From Chitinophagaceae bacterium (GTDB lineage: Bacteria; Bacteroidota; Bacteroidia; Chitinophagales; Chitinophagaceae), in contig JAGFIS010000022.1 in NCBI GenBank assembly GCA_024103425.1, positions 119,624 to 183,623 of the forward strand: DNA of 64,000 nucleotides, written 5' to 3'. The position numbers were made by a program, and so were the translations under genes. The notes beneath the pieces were generated by a model. The model searched no databases and was not told where the DNA came from. It saw nothing but the letters and a program-made list of their open reading frames with translations. How positions within the stretch are numbered: the first letter of the stretch is position 1; each line of letters starts with the position of its first letter. This document shows positions 9,024 to 17,833 of this stretch, piece by piece.

Positions 9024-9031
9024 TAGGTTTG
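9024..9031 (+). promoter_or_regulatory. possible promoter -7 box upstream of kdsD
   Basis: TAGGTTTG matches the Bacteroidota -7 consensus TAnnTTTG. A TTTTG lies 23 bases upstream (8996-9000), longer than the usual 19-21 spacing, so support is only moderate. It is 50 bp before the kdsD ATG. Confidence 0.35.
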
Positions 9032-9081
9032 CATCACGCGGATTTGCGTGAAAAACGGCAAGCGCTAATAAAATTTAAGTT

Positions 9082-10044
9082 ATGAATTCTGATATAATCA
9101 CGGTTGCCAGGGCGGCAATTGTGGCAGAGGCAGAGTCTGTTCACGGGTTGCTGGATTATGTCAATGACGAATTTGAAAATATTGTCAGGCTGGTTTATGA
9201 ATGCAAGGGGCGAATTGTCATCAGCGGTATCGGCAAGAGCGCTTTAATTGCCCAGAAAATTGTAGCATCTCTCAACAGCACAGGCACCCCGGCCATCTTT
9301 TTACATGCGGCGGATGCGCTTCATGGCGATCTGGGAATGGTGCAACCCGATGATATTGTAATCATTATCAGTAAAAGCGGTGAGAGTCCGGAAATCAAGG
9401 TACTGGCACAGTTAATCAGGAGTTTCGGAAACAAGATGATTGCACTTTGTGGTAATGAAAACAGCACTTTGGTGCGTTTTGCAGACTATTTCCTTAATTC
9501 TACCGTTTCAGAAGAAGCATGTCCCAATAATCTGGCTCCTACCAGCAGTACTACGGCCCAGATGGTGATGGGGGATGCTTTGACCGTTTGTCTGATGAAG
9601 CTGAGAGGGTTTGATACACGCGACTTTGCCAGATATCATCCCGGCGGGGCGTTGGGAAAAAGACTATATCTGAGGGTGGCTGATTTATATATTCAAAACG
9701 AAAGGCCGGAAGTAAAGGAAGACTCCCTGATCAAAGATGTGATTGTCGAGATTACAAAAAAACGATTGGGAGCAACGGTGGTAACAGATAAGGAAGGAAA
9801 AATTGCAGGCATTATAACCGATGGTGACTTGAGAAGAATGCTCGAGAAAGACATATATGACGAAAAGATAACAGCTAAAGATATTATGAGCGGTACCCCG
9901 AAAACGATTCATCCTTCCGAACTTGCGGTCAATGCCTTTCAGATGATGCGGTCGCATAACATTACGCAATTAGTAGTAGCCGACGAATCTGGTTATAAAG
10001 GAATTATTCACTTACACGATCTTGTTAAAGAAGGAATTATTTAA
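9082..10044 (+). CDS. kdsD: arabinose-5-phosphate isomerase (KpsF/GutQ family)
   Basis: The 320-residue protein has an N-terminal SIS sugar-isomerase domain (GIGKSALIAQKIVASLNSTG, then HAADALHGDLGMV and ISKSGESPEIK) followed by two CBS domains (around VVTDKEGKIAGIITDGDLRR and ITQLVVADESGYKGIIHLHD). This is the standard KdsD layout. The enzyme converts ribulose-5-phosphate to arabinose-5-phosphate, the first step to the lipopolysaccharide sugar Kdo, in the cytoplasm. The mannose-1-phosphate guanylyltransferase gene starts 8 bp downstream, so the two are likely co-transcribed as a cell-surface sugar unit. Confidence 0.93.
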   Translation: MNSDIITVARAAIVAEAESVHGLLDYVNDEFENIVRLVYECKGRIVISGIGKSALIAQKIVASLNSTGTPAIFLHAADALHGDLGMVQPDDIVIIISKSGESPEIKVLAQLIRSFGNKMIALCGNENSTLVRFADYFLNSTVSEEACPNNLAPTSSTTAQMVMGDALTVCLMKLRGFDTRDFARYHPGGALGKRLYLRVADLYIQNERPEVKEDSLIKDVIVEITKKRLGATVVTDKEGKIAGIITDGDLRRMLEKDIYDEKITAKDIMSGTPKTIHPSELAVNAFQMMRSHNITQLVVADESGYKGIIHLHDLVKEGII

Positions 10045-10052
10045 AAAAGAAA

Positions 10053-11141
10053 ATGAAGAACAATCATAACAATTATGTGGCCATTATGGCCGGTGGTATA
10101 GGCAGCCGTTTCTGGCCGGTGAGCAGGGTAACTTACCCTAAGCAATTCCTGGATATTTTGCAGACAGGAAAGACATTGATTCAGGCGACCTTTGAAAGAT
10201 TCAAACAGTTTATTCCTGTTGAAAATATCTATGTGGTGACAGCCATAGAGTATCGCGACCTTGTTGCAGAGCAACTGCCGGAGATGAAGCCTGAAAATAT
10301 TGTCTGTGAACCATCGCGAAAGAATACGGCACCGTGTATTGCCTATATCAGTACCAAGCTGGCACAGCAAAATCCTGATGCAAATTTGATTTGTGCACCC
10401 GCAGATCATTTGATTCTGGATGACACTGGCTTCGTTAAGGTGTGTCTGGAAGCATTGGGCTTTACCAGGGAGAATAATGCGTTGGTGACCCTGGGAATCA
10501 AGCCGACACATCCGAATACGGGTTACGGTTATATACAATACGAACAGCCCAGTGTAAGCGACAATGTATATAAGGTAAAGACCTTTACCGAGAAACCTGA
10601 CTTGGAATTGGCAAAAACATTTCTTGCAAGCGGCGATTTCCTGTGGAATGCAGGTATTTTCGTTTGGCAGGTGAAGAGCATCCTTCAGGCTTTTGAAAAA
10701 TATCTGCCGGAAGTGTATGAGGTGTTTGACGGAGCTAAGAGCGCCATGAATACAGACCGGGAGGAAGAAGTTATAGAGCGCGTTTACCCGCTCTGCGTTA
10801 ATATTTCCATTGATTACGGTATTCTTGAAAAAGCAGATAATGTCTATGTCATTCCTGCCTCCTTCGGATGGAGTGATCTCGGTACATGGGGTAGTGCGTA
10901 TGAGAACCTGGAGAAAGATTACAACGAAAATGCAGTGGCCGGTAATAATGTGATTCTCTTTGACTCCACAAAGAATATTGTCCATGCAAAAGGAGATAAA
11001 TTGATACTGCTGCAGGGACTCGAAGACTTTATCGTAGTCGACACGCCTGATGCTTTGCTGGTTTGTCGTAAAGACAAAGAACAGAGTGTGAAGGAATATC
11101 TGGCAGAAGTGAAACGTAACAAAGGAGATAAATACTTATAA
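10053..11141 (+). CDS. manC: mannose-1-phosphate guanylyltransferase
   Basis: The 362-residue protein makes GDP-mannose from mannose-1-phosphate and GTP. It opens with the nucleotidyltransferase signature IMAGGIGSRFWPVSR followed by YPKQFLDIL, and also has the FTEKP motif (VKTFTEKPDLELA) and LWNAGIFVW typical of the family. It has only the transferase domain, lacking the C-terminal phosphomannose isomerase cupin of two-domain ManC/AlgA proteins. It lies between kdsD (8-bp gap) and the aminotransferase gene, whose start overlaps its stop by one base. Confidence 0.92.
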   Translation: MKNNHNNYVAIMAGGIGSRFWPVSRVTYPKQFLDILQTGKTLIQATFERFKQFIPVENIYVVTAIEYRDLVAEQLPEMKPENIVCEPSRKNTAPCIAYISTKLAQQNPDANLICAPADHLILDDTGFVKVCLEALGFTRENNALVTLGIKPTHPNTGYGYIQYEQPSVSDNVYKVKTFTEKPDLELAKTFLASGDFLWNAGIFVWQVKSILQAFEKYLPEVYEVFDGAKSAMNTDREEEVIERVYPLCVNISIDYGILEKADNVYVIPASFGWSDLGTWGSAYENLEKDYNENAVAGNNVILFDSTKNIVHAKGDKLILLQGLEDFIVVDTPDALLVCRKDKEQSVKEYLAEVKRNKGDKYL

Positions 11142-12286
11142 TGCTGAAAAGCAAGATAGATGTAGGTGAAACTATCTTCACCACCATGAGCCGGCTTTCG
11201 CTGGAGCACAATGCCATCAACTTAGGACAGGGTTTCCCCGATTATCCGATGGATGAAGCCTTGATTGCCTTATTAAATAAGGCGATGACAGATGGGCACA
11301 ATCAGTATGCGCCGCTCGCTGGTGCTACGGTGTTGCTCAAAGCCATCAGCGAAAAGATTCATAACCTTTACGGGCTGGCTGTAAATCCGGCTACAGAAAT
11401 ATGTGTTACTCCCGGCGCCACATACGCGATCTATACTGCTTTTACAACGGTTCTACAACCCGGCGATGAGGTAATTGTCTTTGAACCCGCTTATGACAGT
11501 TATGTTCCGAATATCGAGATCAATGGTGCCAGGCCGGTTCTGATTCCGCTCTCTGCTCCCAATTTCAGGATCAATTGGGATGCGGTGAAGGCGGCAATTA
11601 CTCCACGTACAAAAATGATCATCACCAATAATCCGCATAACCCTACAGGTACTTTGCTTTCTGCCGAGGACATGCTGCAGTTGCAAAAGATTGTTTTGGA
11701 GCATGAACTTTATCTGCTGAGTGATGAGGTGTACGAACATCTGGTATTTGACGGAAAGAGTTTTGAGAGCGTGATGAAATATCCCGAATTGTTTCAGCGG
11801 AGTTTTGTTACCTATTCGTTTGGTAAAGTCTATCATTGTACCGGATGGAAGACGGGCTATTGTGTTGCCCCTGAGCATTTGATGAAAGAGTTTAAAAAAG
11901 TGCATCAGTACAATGCGTTTTGTTGTTTTGCTCCTGTTCAGTATGCCTTTGCTGAATACATGAAAGATCCTCAGGCTTACCTGGGGTTGGGAAAATTCTT
12001 TGAACCCAAAAGAAACCTGTTAGAAACAGCTTTGTCTGAGGCAGGATTGAAACCGCTCCCGTCTTATGGAAGTTTCTTTCAGGTGTTTGATTATTCTGCG
12101 CACAGCGATCTGGATGAGTTAGACTATGCTAAAAAGTTGACGGCAGAAGCCGGAGTGTCTGCCATCCCTGTATCCTCTTTTTATGCCGATAAACGCAATC
12201 AGCAATTACTGCGCTTCTGTTTTGCCAAAAAAGATGAAACTTTGAAGCAGGCAGGCAACCGTCTGAAGGCCTTTTTTAGTAAGTAA
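11141..12286 (+). CDS. methionine aminotransferase (class I PLP-dependent, YbdL-like)
   Basis: The 381-residue fold-type I aminotransferase shows NLGQGFPDYPMDE, QYAPLAGATVLLKAI, PGATYAIYTAF, NNPHNPTGTLLS, LLSDEVYEHLVFDG and the PLP lysine in SFGKVYHCTGWKTGY. These match the YbdL/KAT-like branch, whose E. coli member prefers methionine, histidine and phenylalanine. The ATG overlaps the preceding TAA by one base, implying translational coupling with the guanylyltransferase. The metabolic link to the two sugar genes is unclear. Subfamily assignment is good; preferred substrate is inferred. Confidence 0.88.
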   Translation: MLKSKIDVGETIFTTMSRLSLEHNAINLGQGFPDYPMDEALIALLNKAMTDGHNQYAPLAGATVLLKAISEKIHNLYGLAVNPATEICVTPGATYAIYTAFTTVLQPGDEVIVFEPAYDSYVPNIEINGARPVLIPLSAPNFRINWDAVKAAITPRTKMIITNNPHNPTGTLLSAEDMLQLQKIVLEHELYLLSDEVYEHLVFDGKSFESVMKYPELFQRSFVTYSFGKVYHCTGWKTGYCVAPEHLMKEFKKVHQYNAFCCFAPVQYAFAEYMKDPQAYLGLGKFFEPKRNLLETALSEAGLKPLPSYGSFFQVFDYSAHSDLDELDYAKKLTAEAGVSAIPVSSFYADKRNQQLLRFCFAKKDETLKQAGNRLKAFFSK

Positions 12287-12398
12287 GTCCGGTTTCCCCC
12301 TTTTTACCAATTTTAGCAACAACCGGGTGGGACCGGTTTTGAGGTCATTCGGCTATTCTGGAAGGCCGGATATTCCCTTTTTCCGGGTAAATTTTATT

Positions 12399-12434
12399 GC
12401 TAAAAATATTATTTTAATTTAGCTAAAAATATTA
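12399..12434 (+). repeat. 13-bp direct repeat upstream of recA
   Basis: GCTAAAAATATTA occurs at 12399-12411 and again at 12422-12434, 23 bp start to start, close to two helical turns. The second copy ends just before the recA core promoter. This is a candidate regulatory binding site; the A/T-rich context also allows chance. Confidence 0.5.
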
Positions 12435-12437
12435 GTG

Positions 12438-12463
12438 TTGATAAATTTAATTGTCTATATTTG
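12438..12463 (+). promoter_or_regulatory. recA promoter
   Basis: TATATTTG (12456-12463) is an exact TAnnTTTG -7 box, predicting a start near 12470 and a leader of about 37 nt. A TTG lies 15 bases upstream (12438-12440), shorter than usual, so the -33 element is weak. Confidence 0.55.
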
Positions 12464-12506
12464 CCCTTCTGATAACTTTACAATTAAACCAATATAATAG
12501 AATCAA

Positions 12507-13529
12507 ATGGCAACGGAAAAAGATCAAAAAGAGAAGATATCCGAAAAGTTGAAGTCGCTCAAACTCACGATGGAAAAGATTGACAAAGACTTCGGAAAAG
12601 GTAGCGTAATGATGATGAATGAGAAATCCCACGAAGCACACGAGGTGATTTCAACAGGTTCGCTCGGGTTGGACGTGGCTTTGGGAATTGGCGGTTTGCC
12701 AAAGGGACGCGTTATAGAAATTTACGGACCTGAATCTTCCGGTAAGACCACTCTGGCTATTCATGTCATTGCAGAAGCACAGAAGAAAGGCGGGGTGTGT
12801 GCGATTATAGATGCTGAGCACGCTTTTGACAGCATTTATGCAAAGAAACTGGGAGTAGATGTAGATAATTTGCTGATCAGCCAGCCGGATTATGGCGAAC
12901 AAGCACTCGAGATAGCCGACAGGCTGATTTTGAGCGGTGCGCTCGATGTAGTGGTGATTGACTCGGTTGCTGCCCTGGTACCGAAGGGAGAACTGGAAGG
13001 TGAGATGGGAGACAGCAAGATGGGACTGCAGGCAAGATTGATGAGCCAGGCCCTCAGAAAACTGACAGCTACTATTTCTAAAACAAAGTGCTGTTGCATC
13101 TTCATCAACCAGCTGAGGGAGAAGATCGGTATTATGTTCGGTAACCCTGAAACCACTACAGGTGGTAATGCCTTGAAGTTCTATTCTTCAGTAAGGCTGG
13201 ATATCCGCAGGATGGCGCAGATTAAAGATGGTGAGCATTCTATCGGAAACAGAGTAAAGGTGAAGGTTGTGAAGAACAAGATGGCGCCTCCTTTCAGAGT
13301 AGCAGAATTTGATATTATTTACGGAGAGGGAATATCTAAGACCGGTGAAATTATCGATATGGGAGTAGATCTCGGTATTGTTCAGAAGAGTGGAAGCTGG
13401 TATAGTTACGACGGAAATAAACTGGGGCAGGGAAGAGATGCTGTGAAGACTTTACTTGCAGATAACCCGGAGTTGGCGACGGAGATAGAAGGAAAAATTA
13501 AGGCTAAGATTGCAGGAGGAGCTGCATAA
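12507..13529 (+). CDS. recA: recombinase RecA
   Basis: The 340-residue protein is a typical RecA, the ATP-dependent strand-exchange protein of homologous recombination. It shows Walker [59 protein letters not shown] and [19 protein letters not shown]. Length and start ([10 protein letters not shown]) are normal. It is a single-gene unit with its own promoter and a strong terminator 30 bp after the stop. The leader carries a 13-bp direct repeat that could bind a regulator. Confidence 0.98.
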   Translation: MATEKDQKEKISEKLKSLKLTMEKIDKDFGKGSVMMMNEKSHEAHEVISTGSLGLDVALGIGGLPKGRVIEIYGPESSGKTTLAIHVIAEAQKKGGVCAIIDAEHAFDSIYAKKLGVDVDNLLISQPDYGEQALEIADRLILSGALDVVVIDSVAALVPKGELEGEMGDSKMGLQARLMSQALRKLTATISKTKCCCIFINQLREKIGIMFGNPETTTGGNALKFYSSVRLDIRRMAQIKDGEHSIGNRVKVKVVKNKMAPPFRVAEFDIIYGEGISKTGEIIDMGVDLGIVQKSGSWYSYDGNKLGQGRDAVKTLLADNPELATEIEGKIKAKIAGGAA

Positions 13530-13558
13530 TAAGATTTAAATTTTGAATTGATTTTAGG

Positions 13559-13590
13559 ACCGGGGCAGAGATGTTCCGGTTTTTCTTTTT
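13559..13590 (+). terminator. recA rho-independent terminator
   Basis: Stem ACCGGGG (13559-13565) pairs with TTCCGGT (13574-13580) around an 8-base loop and is followed by a T-rich run. Confidence 0.8.
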
Positions 13591-13599
13591 CCTTTCTTC

Positions 13600-13925
13600 C
13601 CAGTGTCATCCGCTGCGATGGAGACGCTGTGCTGCTGTAAAGCCTTGGACAACGAGCAGCACCAAGGCGCTGAGATACTGCGGGGAAAGAAAAGACCACC
13701 CCCTTTCCCGCTATGGTGAGAGTATCCCTCCAAAGGAGGGGAATTCGTAAATACAACGTCATCACCCCGCAATGCAGTGACCTGCGAGGAATATTAGTTA
13801 ACCTTTCTTTATCGTCATGCTGAACTTGATTCAGCATCTCTATGCCACTGCTTTTCGTCGGAGAGCCCTCCGCCAAGGGACAGAAAACGCAGCATGGAAA
13901 GAAGGAGGACATGTTCCAAGACTGA
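13600..13925. repeat. intergenic island of inverted repeats
   Basis: The 463-bp gap between recA and the PspC gene holds no convincing gene. It contains several separate inverted repeats: GTGCTGCT/AGCAGCAC (13629-13636, 13655-13662), GCCTTGG/CCAAGGC (13642-13648, 13662-13668), CCCTCC/GGAGGG (13726-13731, 13735-13740), and ATGCTGAA/TTCAGCAT (13817-13824, 13830-13837). These resemble dispersed palindromic repeats common in Bacteroidota intergenic DNA. Copy number elsewhere cannot be judged here. Confidence 0.5.
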
Positions 13926-13930
13926 AAAAA

Positions 13931-13968
13931 CAAAAAAGCCCTGTGCCTTTCAGGCATCAGGACTTTTT
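13931..13968 (-). terminator. terminator of the PadR-PspC transcript
   Basis: An imperfect stem (AGCCCTGTGCCT against AGGCATCAGGACT, loop TTC) has an A run on its left and a T run on its right. On the minus strand it lies about 25 bp beyond the PspC gene stop. It could also act on the plus strand. Confidence 0.65.
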
Positions 13969-13992
13969 ATCCAACTTCAAAAAAATATGGGC

Positions 13993-16119
13993 TTAGATAT
14001 AGAAAAAAAACCCCTGAGGCAGAGCCGCCCAGCCCGATGGCAGTGGGAGTGAGGCGGAGCTTTGCATATCCAGCTTTTGAAGTTCACGCTCTATTTCTTT
14101 TTGCTTCCTGCGCAGCGAATCCTGCATACGCTGTATTTCTCTTTTATGTACCTCCTTAGTAGAATCTAATGAACGCTCCATATCATTAATCTGTTTTCTC
14201 TGTTGCAATCGGATAGAGTCTATAATGATAGAAGAACCGTTATACCTGTAGGTATCATCATCGTTGTCGTCATTCGTTATTTTCTTGAGCCCGTCTTCAG
14301 TCATAACATACTCTCTTCCGGGAAAGGCATAATAACCCTCGGAGCGAAAATTGTACATCCCCGGTCTGAACATTTGGAATCCGGGAGTGTACAAACTCGA
14401 AAAGTCTTTGTTGATTTTGATACGATGGTTGACAGGCACATAAATGCTCACTGCAACCATCTGATTTCTGAATTTATCATGAGTATTGACGGGAATCATA
14501 TTATCCAGATACAGTACACTGTCTTCAGATATTGCATTGAACTGAATTTTGGAGGCAAGCTCATTGGCTTCTTCTCTGGAATGCCCGTTACTTATTTTGA
14601 TATATTCTACCGAATATTGATTATTGTTAGATTTGAGAACCCGGATATCTACATTGTAAAGGTATGCGGTGTCGTCTTGCACGCCAAAGGTAGAATAGGG
14701 CTCCCAAGTCAACCATCGTCTCCAGGTGTAATCTTTAGGTTTTAAAGGTTTTATTTCGAGATAGGTAGGGGATGTGTTGGTGAGTTCTATTTTTCCCTCG
14801 TCTGCAATGGCAGAATACCTAAAATCGTTACTTACATAATAACTCAGTGCTAAAGCACAGATTAGTCCAAATACCCACGATCCCCAGACAATGTTGCGGT
14901 AATAAGAATTGTTCTTCCTGCGCGCAAGTTTGCGAATCAGAAAGACAATGAGTCCGATAGTAGGAATAATGACAAGGAAAATAAGTGTACTCCAGACAAG
15001 AAAGTTCTGCCATGTACCGCTTACCAGGAAGCTCTTCAGCGGAAAGAGCCCTATGGCTACTAGTGCCAGTGCAAGAACAGATATTATAATCGCGAAAACA
15101 ATAGCCCCTACAATAATGTAAACGAAAATTTTAAAGATGGTGATGATGATGTTACCCAATACACTGCCTGACCGGTTAGCCGCAGATGCAAATTCCTGAC
15201 GCACTTGTGGTCCTTTTTCCTTCATATATGCGCCGGCGTCTTTACCCATCTTCTCCAGGCGTTCGGCTACTTCTTTCATCTCACGGCTAACGGATTCTTT
15301 AATGGAATCGACGTCAATCTTTTCTCCCTTCATTTCGAGCTTTTCACTGGTAGTCTTTGCCTCCGGAATAACCGCCCATAGAATAATGTATAACAGTAAA
15401 AATCCCGGAGAGATGCCGATGGAGGCAAAACGAGGGAAGAACATCCACCCGTCGCCAAACTGAAGCATAAAGGATAGCAGCGGCAACAGAAAAAGAATCC
15501 TGGGAATCCAACTGCTGATGTTAAAGTAACTGCCGATACCTCCGCAGACACCGGCTATCACTTTATCATCCGGATTTCTGTACAGTTTCCTTACGGGCCC
15601 GTGGTATTTATAAAGATTGGAAGGGATAAATATCCAAAGGATGATATAAGCCAGCAGACCGATTCCTGATACGATAAACAGTATTCTTACAATCCACGGA
15701 TCAATTCGCAGATAATTACCAATACCACTGCAGACACCACCCAGTATCTTGTTAGACTCGTCTCTGTAGAGTCTGCCGGGGCCGGCTTGCCATTGGAATT
15801 GTGTGTTTGTACGGTCGCCGGTTGAGTCAGCTTTGTCAGAGTCACGGGTGCTGTCAGCTTCGGCAAAGTCCTTGGGCCTGCCCATGTTGTCAATAATGGC
15901 ATTCACGTCATCGTCGGTGATGCAGGTAGTTCCTTCTTTCAGACGTTGCTGAAAAAGCTCGCTGACCCGGCTTTCGATATCATTGATAATCTCATCCCTG
16001 CCTTCTTCGGCTGCAAAGTATTCCCTGAGGCTGTCAATGTAGTGCCTTAATAAGTCATAAGCACTCTCCTCAATCGGAACAATAGTACCCTGGAAGTTGA
16101 TGTTGATGACCTTTTTCAT
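13993..16119 (-). CDS. PspC domain-containing membrane protein with two PspC domains
   Basis: The 708-residue protein has a soluble N-terminal domain (MKKVININFQG..., residues 1-85) found on Bacteroidota PspC proteins. Two PspC domains follow, at about residues 117-167 (LYRDESNKILGGVCSGIG...) and 179-253 (LYRNPDDKVIAGVCGGIG...). Next come a charged amphipathic stretch and at least three more transmembrane segments (about residues 330-430). A long extracytoplasmic C-terminal domain ends in a coiled-coil-like Lys/Glu/Gln-rich region. PspC proteins sense or respond to envelope stress. The gene follows a PadR repressor gene by 36 bp, a common pairing, so the two are probably one operon under PadR control. 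The precise role is unknown. Confidence 0.88.
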   Translation of the reverse strand: MKKVININFQGTIVPIEESAYDLLRHYIDSLREYFAAEEGRDEIINDIESRVSELFQQRLKEGTTCITDDDVNAIIDNMGRPKDFAEADSTRDSDKADSTGDRTNTQFQWQAGPGRLYRDESNKILGGVCSGIGNYLRIDPWIVRILFIVSGIGLLAYIILWIFIPSNLYKYHGPVRKLYRNPDDKVIAGVCGGIGSYFNISSWIPRILFLLPLLSFMLQFGDGWMFFPRFASIGISPGFLLLYIILWAVIPEAKTTSEKLEMKGEKIDVDSIKESVSREMKEVAERLEKMGKDAGAYMKEKGPQVRQEFASAANRSGSVLGNIIITIFKIFVYIIVGAIVFAIIISVLALALVAIGLFPLKSFLVSGTWQNFLVWSTLIFLVIIPTIGLIVFLIRKLARRKNNSYYRNIVWGSWVFGLICALALSYYVSNDFRYSAIADEGKIELTNTSPTYLEIKPLKPKDYTWRRWLTWEPYSTFGVQDDTAYLYNVDIRVLKSNNNQYSVEYIKISNGHSREEANELASKIQFNAISEDSVLYLDNMIPVNTHDKFRNQMVAVSIYVPVNHRIKINKDFSSLYTPGFQMFRPGMYNFRSEGYYAFPGREYVMTEDGLKKITNDDNDDDTYRYNGSSIIIDSIRLQQRKQINDMERSLDSTKEVHKREIQRMQDSLRRKQKEIERELQKLDMQSSASLPLPSGWAALPQGFFFYI

Positions 16120-16155
16120 GATTGTGATATTTAGTAGTGAAGTTGAATTAAAAGA

Positions 16156-16488
16156 TTATTCGGTTTTTGAAGTAATAGTTTCCACTGCGCCTGTTAGTTC
16201 ATTCCATGTGTTTTCTAATTCTTTGTAGAATGAAGCCCCCTGTTCGGTCAGTGAAAAATATTTTCTTGGAGGTCCGCTATTGCTTTCTACCCAGCGATAG
16301 GTGAGCAAGTCGGCATTCTTAAGCCGGTTGAGCAACGGATAGAGAGTACCCTCCAAAATGTTGAGATTGGCGTTTTTCATCATGTCGATAATATCACTGG
16401 GATAGGCCTCTCCCTTTTTAATAATCGACAGGATACAAAACTCCAGTACTCCTTTTCGCATCTGACTGGCTGTGTTTTCTATATTCAT
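16156..16488 (-). CDS. PadR family transcriptional regulator
   Basis: The 110-residue protein is a compact PadR-s1-type winged-helix repressor. It shows RKGVLEFCILSIIKKGEAYPSDI, the recognition region NILEGTLYPLLNRLKNADL, and the beta-wing SNSGPPRKYFSLTEQG. PadR proteins bind inverted repeats and often repress their own operon. Its gene directly precedes the PspC gene on the same strand, and an inverted repeat sits over its own predicted -33 element. The effector is unknown. Confidence 0.93.
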   Translation of the reverse strand: MNIENTASQMRKGVLEFCILSIIKKGEAYPSDIIDMMKNANLNILEGTLYPLLNRLKNADLLTYRWVESNSGPPRKYFSLTEQGASFYKELENTWNELTGAVETITSKTE

Positions 16489-16525
16489 ATCCTTCTTTTT
16501 TGGATGATCTGAATGAATTACAAGA

Positions 16526-16558
16526 CAAAAGTAAAGATATTTTTAGTACTATGCAAAA
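16526..16558 (-). promoter_or_regulatory. padR-pspC promoter
   Basis: Reading the minus strand, TTTTG (16558-16554) is followed after 20 bases (counted from its TTG) by TACTTTTG (16533-16526), an exact TAnnTTTG. The predicted transcript starts near 16519, about 30 bp before the padR ATG. Confidence 0.6.
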
Positions 16559-16568
16559 CATAATACTA
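16544..16568. promoter_or_regulatory. candidate PadR operator
   Basis: TAGTACTATG (16544-16553) and CATAATACTA (16559-16568) form an inverted repeat with 9 of 10 positions matching. The 5-base spacer is exactly the TTTTG -33 element of the padR promoter. A further TAGTACTA half-site lies at 16596-16603. The position predicts autorepression. Confidence 0.55.
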
Positions 16569-16748
16569 TCTAAAAAAGAGTAGTTGATCATGGAGTAGTA
16601 CTAAATAACTCTTTAAAATATTGGTTATCAGGAACTTATATAAAAAGAACGGTAAAAGATATTTTTTTACAAGTTGGATATATGGAGAAATAAATTGATA
16701 AATGGTAAGTTTTAGTCTTAAAAGAAAAAGCATTTCCTTTGTAATTAT

Positions 16749-17105
16749 ATGCCGGAAGCACAAAATTTGAGGGTTGTTATTCAGTTATCTGATGATCAGG
16801 TTGGCGTACAAAAAGCTGTGATCGGCCAGATAGCCAACCTCAGGGATGCATTGAATGAAATAAAGATTGAATTAGTGATTCATTCGCGGGGTATAGGTAT
16901 TGTACTAAAGGATAGCAAATGGCAGCATCACCTCAGAAAGATTGTTGAAGACAGAGTGGCAATTTTAGTCTGCAGGAATACTATGGACGCACATAATTTT
17001 TCGCCGGCAGATTTATTGGATTTTGTAAAAGTGATACCATCAGCCGTAGCTCATCTCGTGGTGCGCCAATCAGAAGGATGGAGTTACCTTAAAGCCGGTT
17101 TTTAA
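16749..17105 (+). CDS. DsrE family protein
   Basis: The 118-residue cytoplasmic protein fits the DsrE/YchN-like fold. It has LRVVIQLSDDQVGVQKAVIGQIANL at the start, a central IELVIHSRGIGIVL strand, and CRNTMDAHNFSPADLLDF with the single conserved cysteine, ending in AHLVVRQSEGWSYLKAG. DsrE proteins take part in sulfur relay or small-thiol chemistry, but many members like this one have no proven role. It is 9 bp upstream of rsmE and probably co-transcribed. A TTCCTTTG box ends only 8 bp before the ATG, so the mRNA may be nearly leaderless. Confidence 0.8.
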   Translation: MPEAQNLRVVIQLSDDQVGVQKAVIGQIANLRDALNEIKIELVIHSRGIGIVLKDSKWQHHLRKIVEDRVAILVCRNTMDAHNFSPADLLDFVKVIPSAVAHLVVRQSEGWSYLKAGF

Positions 17106-17114
17106 AATAAAGAT

Positions 17115-17819
17115 ATGCAGTTACCGTTATTCTACGAAGAACAATCAGGAACAGATACAGGCGAGTTCGTCCTGTCACCTGATAACTCCCGCTATATTGC
17201 ACAGGTGCTGCGAATGAATCCTGGAGAGCAACTGCTCCTCACCGACGGTAAGGGATATGAGACAAAAGTGGAGATTACAATAGCTGATAAAAGGAATTCT
17301 GTTGTTACGCTTATAGATCGCCGTCAGCACCCTGCTCCGGAAGCTACAACAGCTATTGGTATCTCATTGCTGAAAAATGAAAACCGTTTTGAATGGTTTT
17401 TAGAAAAGGCCACTGAATTGGGCATCAACCGGATCGTCCCGCTCATTTGTGAACGAACAGAAAAGAAATCATTCCGGATGGAAAGAATGCGAAACATTAC
17501 AGTGAGTGCGATGATTCAGAGCCAGCAATATTATCTTCCCGACTTGCCCGAACCTGTTGCCTTGAAAGAATTGTTGAAAACAGAAAACTATCCCCTGAAG
17601 ATGATTGCGCACTGTTTACCCGATGAAAATAAAGCGGGTCTTTCTGCGATCAACAGGAAAGATGCTTCGCGCATTATATTGATAGGTCCCGAGGGAGATT
17701 TCAGTCCAAAGGAAATAGAAGACTGCCTCAAAGCAGGATACAAGCCTGTTTCTCTGGGAGAGAACCGTCTTAGAACAGAAACAGCCGGCGTAACGGCGGC
17801 TGTTCTGTTAGTTAATTAG
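17115..17819 (+). CDS. rsmE: 16S rRNA (uracil(1498)-N(3))-methyltransferase
   Basis: The 234-residue protein has the RsmE plan. An N-terminal PUA-like domain (ISPDNSR-type start, HIAQVLRMNPGEQLLLTDGKG-like stretch) precedes a SPOUT methyltransferase domain. The latter shows LLKNENRFEWFLEKATELGI, CERTEKKSF, the SAM-binding loop LIGPEGDFSPKEIE and the knot region SLGENRLRTETA. The enzyme methylates U1498 of 16S rRNA in the 30S subunit. It follows the DsrE gene closely and converges with the response regulator gene 14 bp away. Confidence 0.95.
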   Translation: MQLPLFYEEQSGTDTGEFVLSPDNSRYIAQVLRMNPGEQLLLTDGKGYETKVEITIADKRNSVVTLIDRRQHPAPEATTAIGISLLKNENRFEWFLEKATELGINRIVPLICERTEKKSFRMERMRNITVSAMIQSQQYYLPDLPEPVALKELLKTENYPLKMIAHCLPDENKAGLSAINRKDASRIILIGPEGDFSPKEIEDCLKAGYKPVSLGENRLRTETAGVTAAVLLVN

Positions 17820-17833
17820 TATTTGACGGTTTC

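Noticed and set aside
8813..9085. 90-codon plus-strand open frame upstream of kdsD
   Set aside because: A/T-rich chance frame in a divergent promoter region, overlapping the recQ start and the kdsD start; composition does not look coding.
10041..10985. 314-codon open frame on the minus strand across the guanylyltransferase gene
   Set aside because: It lies fully antisense to a strongly supported gene, is rich in Cys, His and Ile runs, and matches no domain I know.
13406..13957. 183-codon minus-strand open frame across the recA end and repeat island
   Set aside because: It runs through the recA terminator and several inverted repeats and overlaps recA antisense.
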